Origin: an uncultured Flavobacteriaceae bacterium
Lineage (GTDB): Bacteria; Bacteroidota; Bacteroidia; Flavobacteriales; Flavobacteriaceae
Direction: 5' to 3'
DNA: 64,000 nucleotides
Assembly (NCBI GenBank): GCA_947500575.1
Contig: CANMSI010000003.1
Location: 434,001-498,000, forward strand
The notes beneath the pieces were generated by a model, which saw only the letters and a program-made list of their open reading frames with translations, ran no database searches and was not told the origin of the DNA. The position numbers and the translations under genes are program-made. Positions within the stretch are counted from its first letter, which is position 1. Every line of letters begins with the position of its first letter. Of the stretch, positions 63,964 to 64,000 are shown piece after piece.

Positions 63964-64000
63964 ATTAATTGTACTTCGTTTAACTTATATTTCTTTAATC

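Overview
The window looks like chromosomal DNA from a member of the Flavobacteriaceae (phylum Bacteroidota), probably a marine glycan degrader. The support is a SusC/SusD pair, many lipoproteins with a Cys lipobox, promoters of the Bacteroidota type (TTTG or TTG, then TAnnTTTG), AT-rich sequence with little sign of Shine-Dalgarno sites, the Bacteroidota version of the arginine pathway (acylornithine carbamoyltransferase, ArgE-like deacylase, proC inside the operon), and part of an arsenosugar cluster. I saw no tRNA, rRNA, CRISPR array, insertion sequence or phage gene.

Region 1 (1-13.4 kb, minus strand) holds a cut-off vanadium-haloperoxidase-like lipoprotein preceded by three tandem paralogues of about 1,100 residues with FG-GAP/VCBS repeats and an ASPIC/UnbV domain, then xylA and xylB. 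Region 2 (13.4-26.5 kb) is an alpha-glucan utilisation locus. SusC and SusD are on the minus strand. Divergent from them run a LacI-type regulator, beta-phosphoglucomutase, a GH65 phosphorylase, a GH13 lipoprotein, a glycerophosphodiesterase and a flavoprotein. A LacI-type operator lies between the two arms. Together these would import oligosaccharides, hydrolyse them, phosphorolyse the disaccharide and convert beta-glucose-1-phosphate to glucose-6-phosphate.

Region 3 (26.5-33.6 kb) holds a GNAT acetyltransferase, a DUF1697 gene broken by one in-frame stop, TspO, two mevalonate-pathway kinase-fold enzymes followed by a UbiA prenyltransferase, a nitrilase, an RsuA/RluB-like protein whose catalytic Asp is replaced by His, and a small membrane protein resembling part of haem-copper oxidase subunit I. 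Region 4 (33.6-42.65 kb, minus strand) is one arginine operon: GNAT-argG-argC-proC-argD-argF'-argB-argE-argH. Its leader carries a perfect TAnnTTTG box, a 27-codon peptide ending Arg-Arg-Arg-Pro-stop, and mutually exclusive hairpins. This looks like an arginine-sensing attenuator and is the most interesting item in the window.

Region 5 (42.7-50 kb, minus strand) has three glycosyltransferases with a MORN-repeat protein, then a polyferredoxin membrane protein paired with an FAD oxidoreductase. Region 6 (50-58.5 kb) is mixed: a DUF547 protein, a beta-barrel protein, a GH113-like hydrolase, a lipoprotein, a possible 35-residue membrane peptide, a short Omp85-type barrel with one POTRA domain, DUF4345, adenosine deaminase, an amidase and an orphan WYL domain. 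Region 7 (58.5-64 kb, minus strand) has YceI, two small secreted proteins, a membrane-anchored AraC regulator, and the end of an arsenosugar cluster (arsM, DUF547, GT2) that continues past the right edge.
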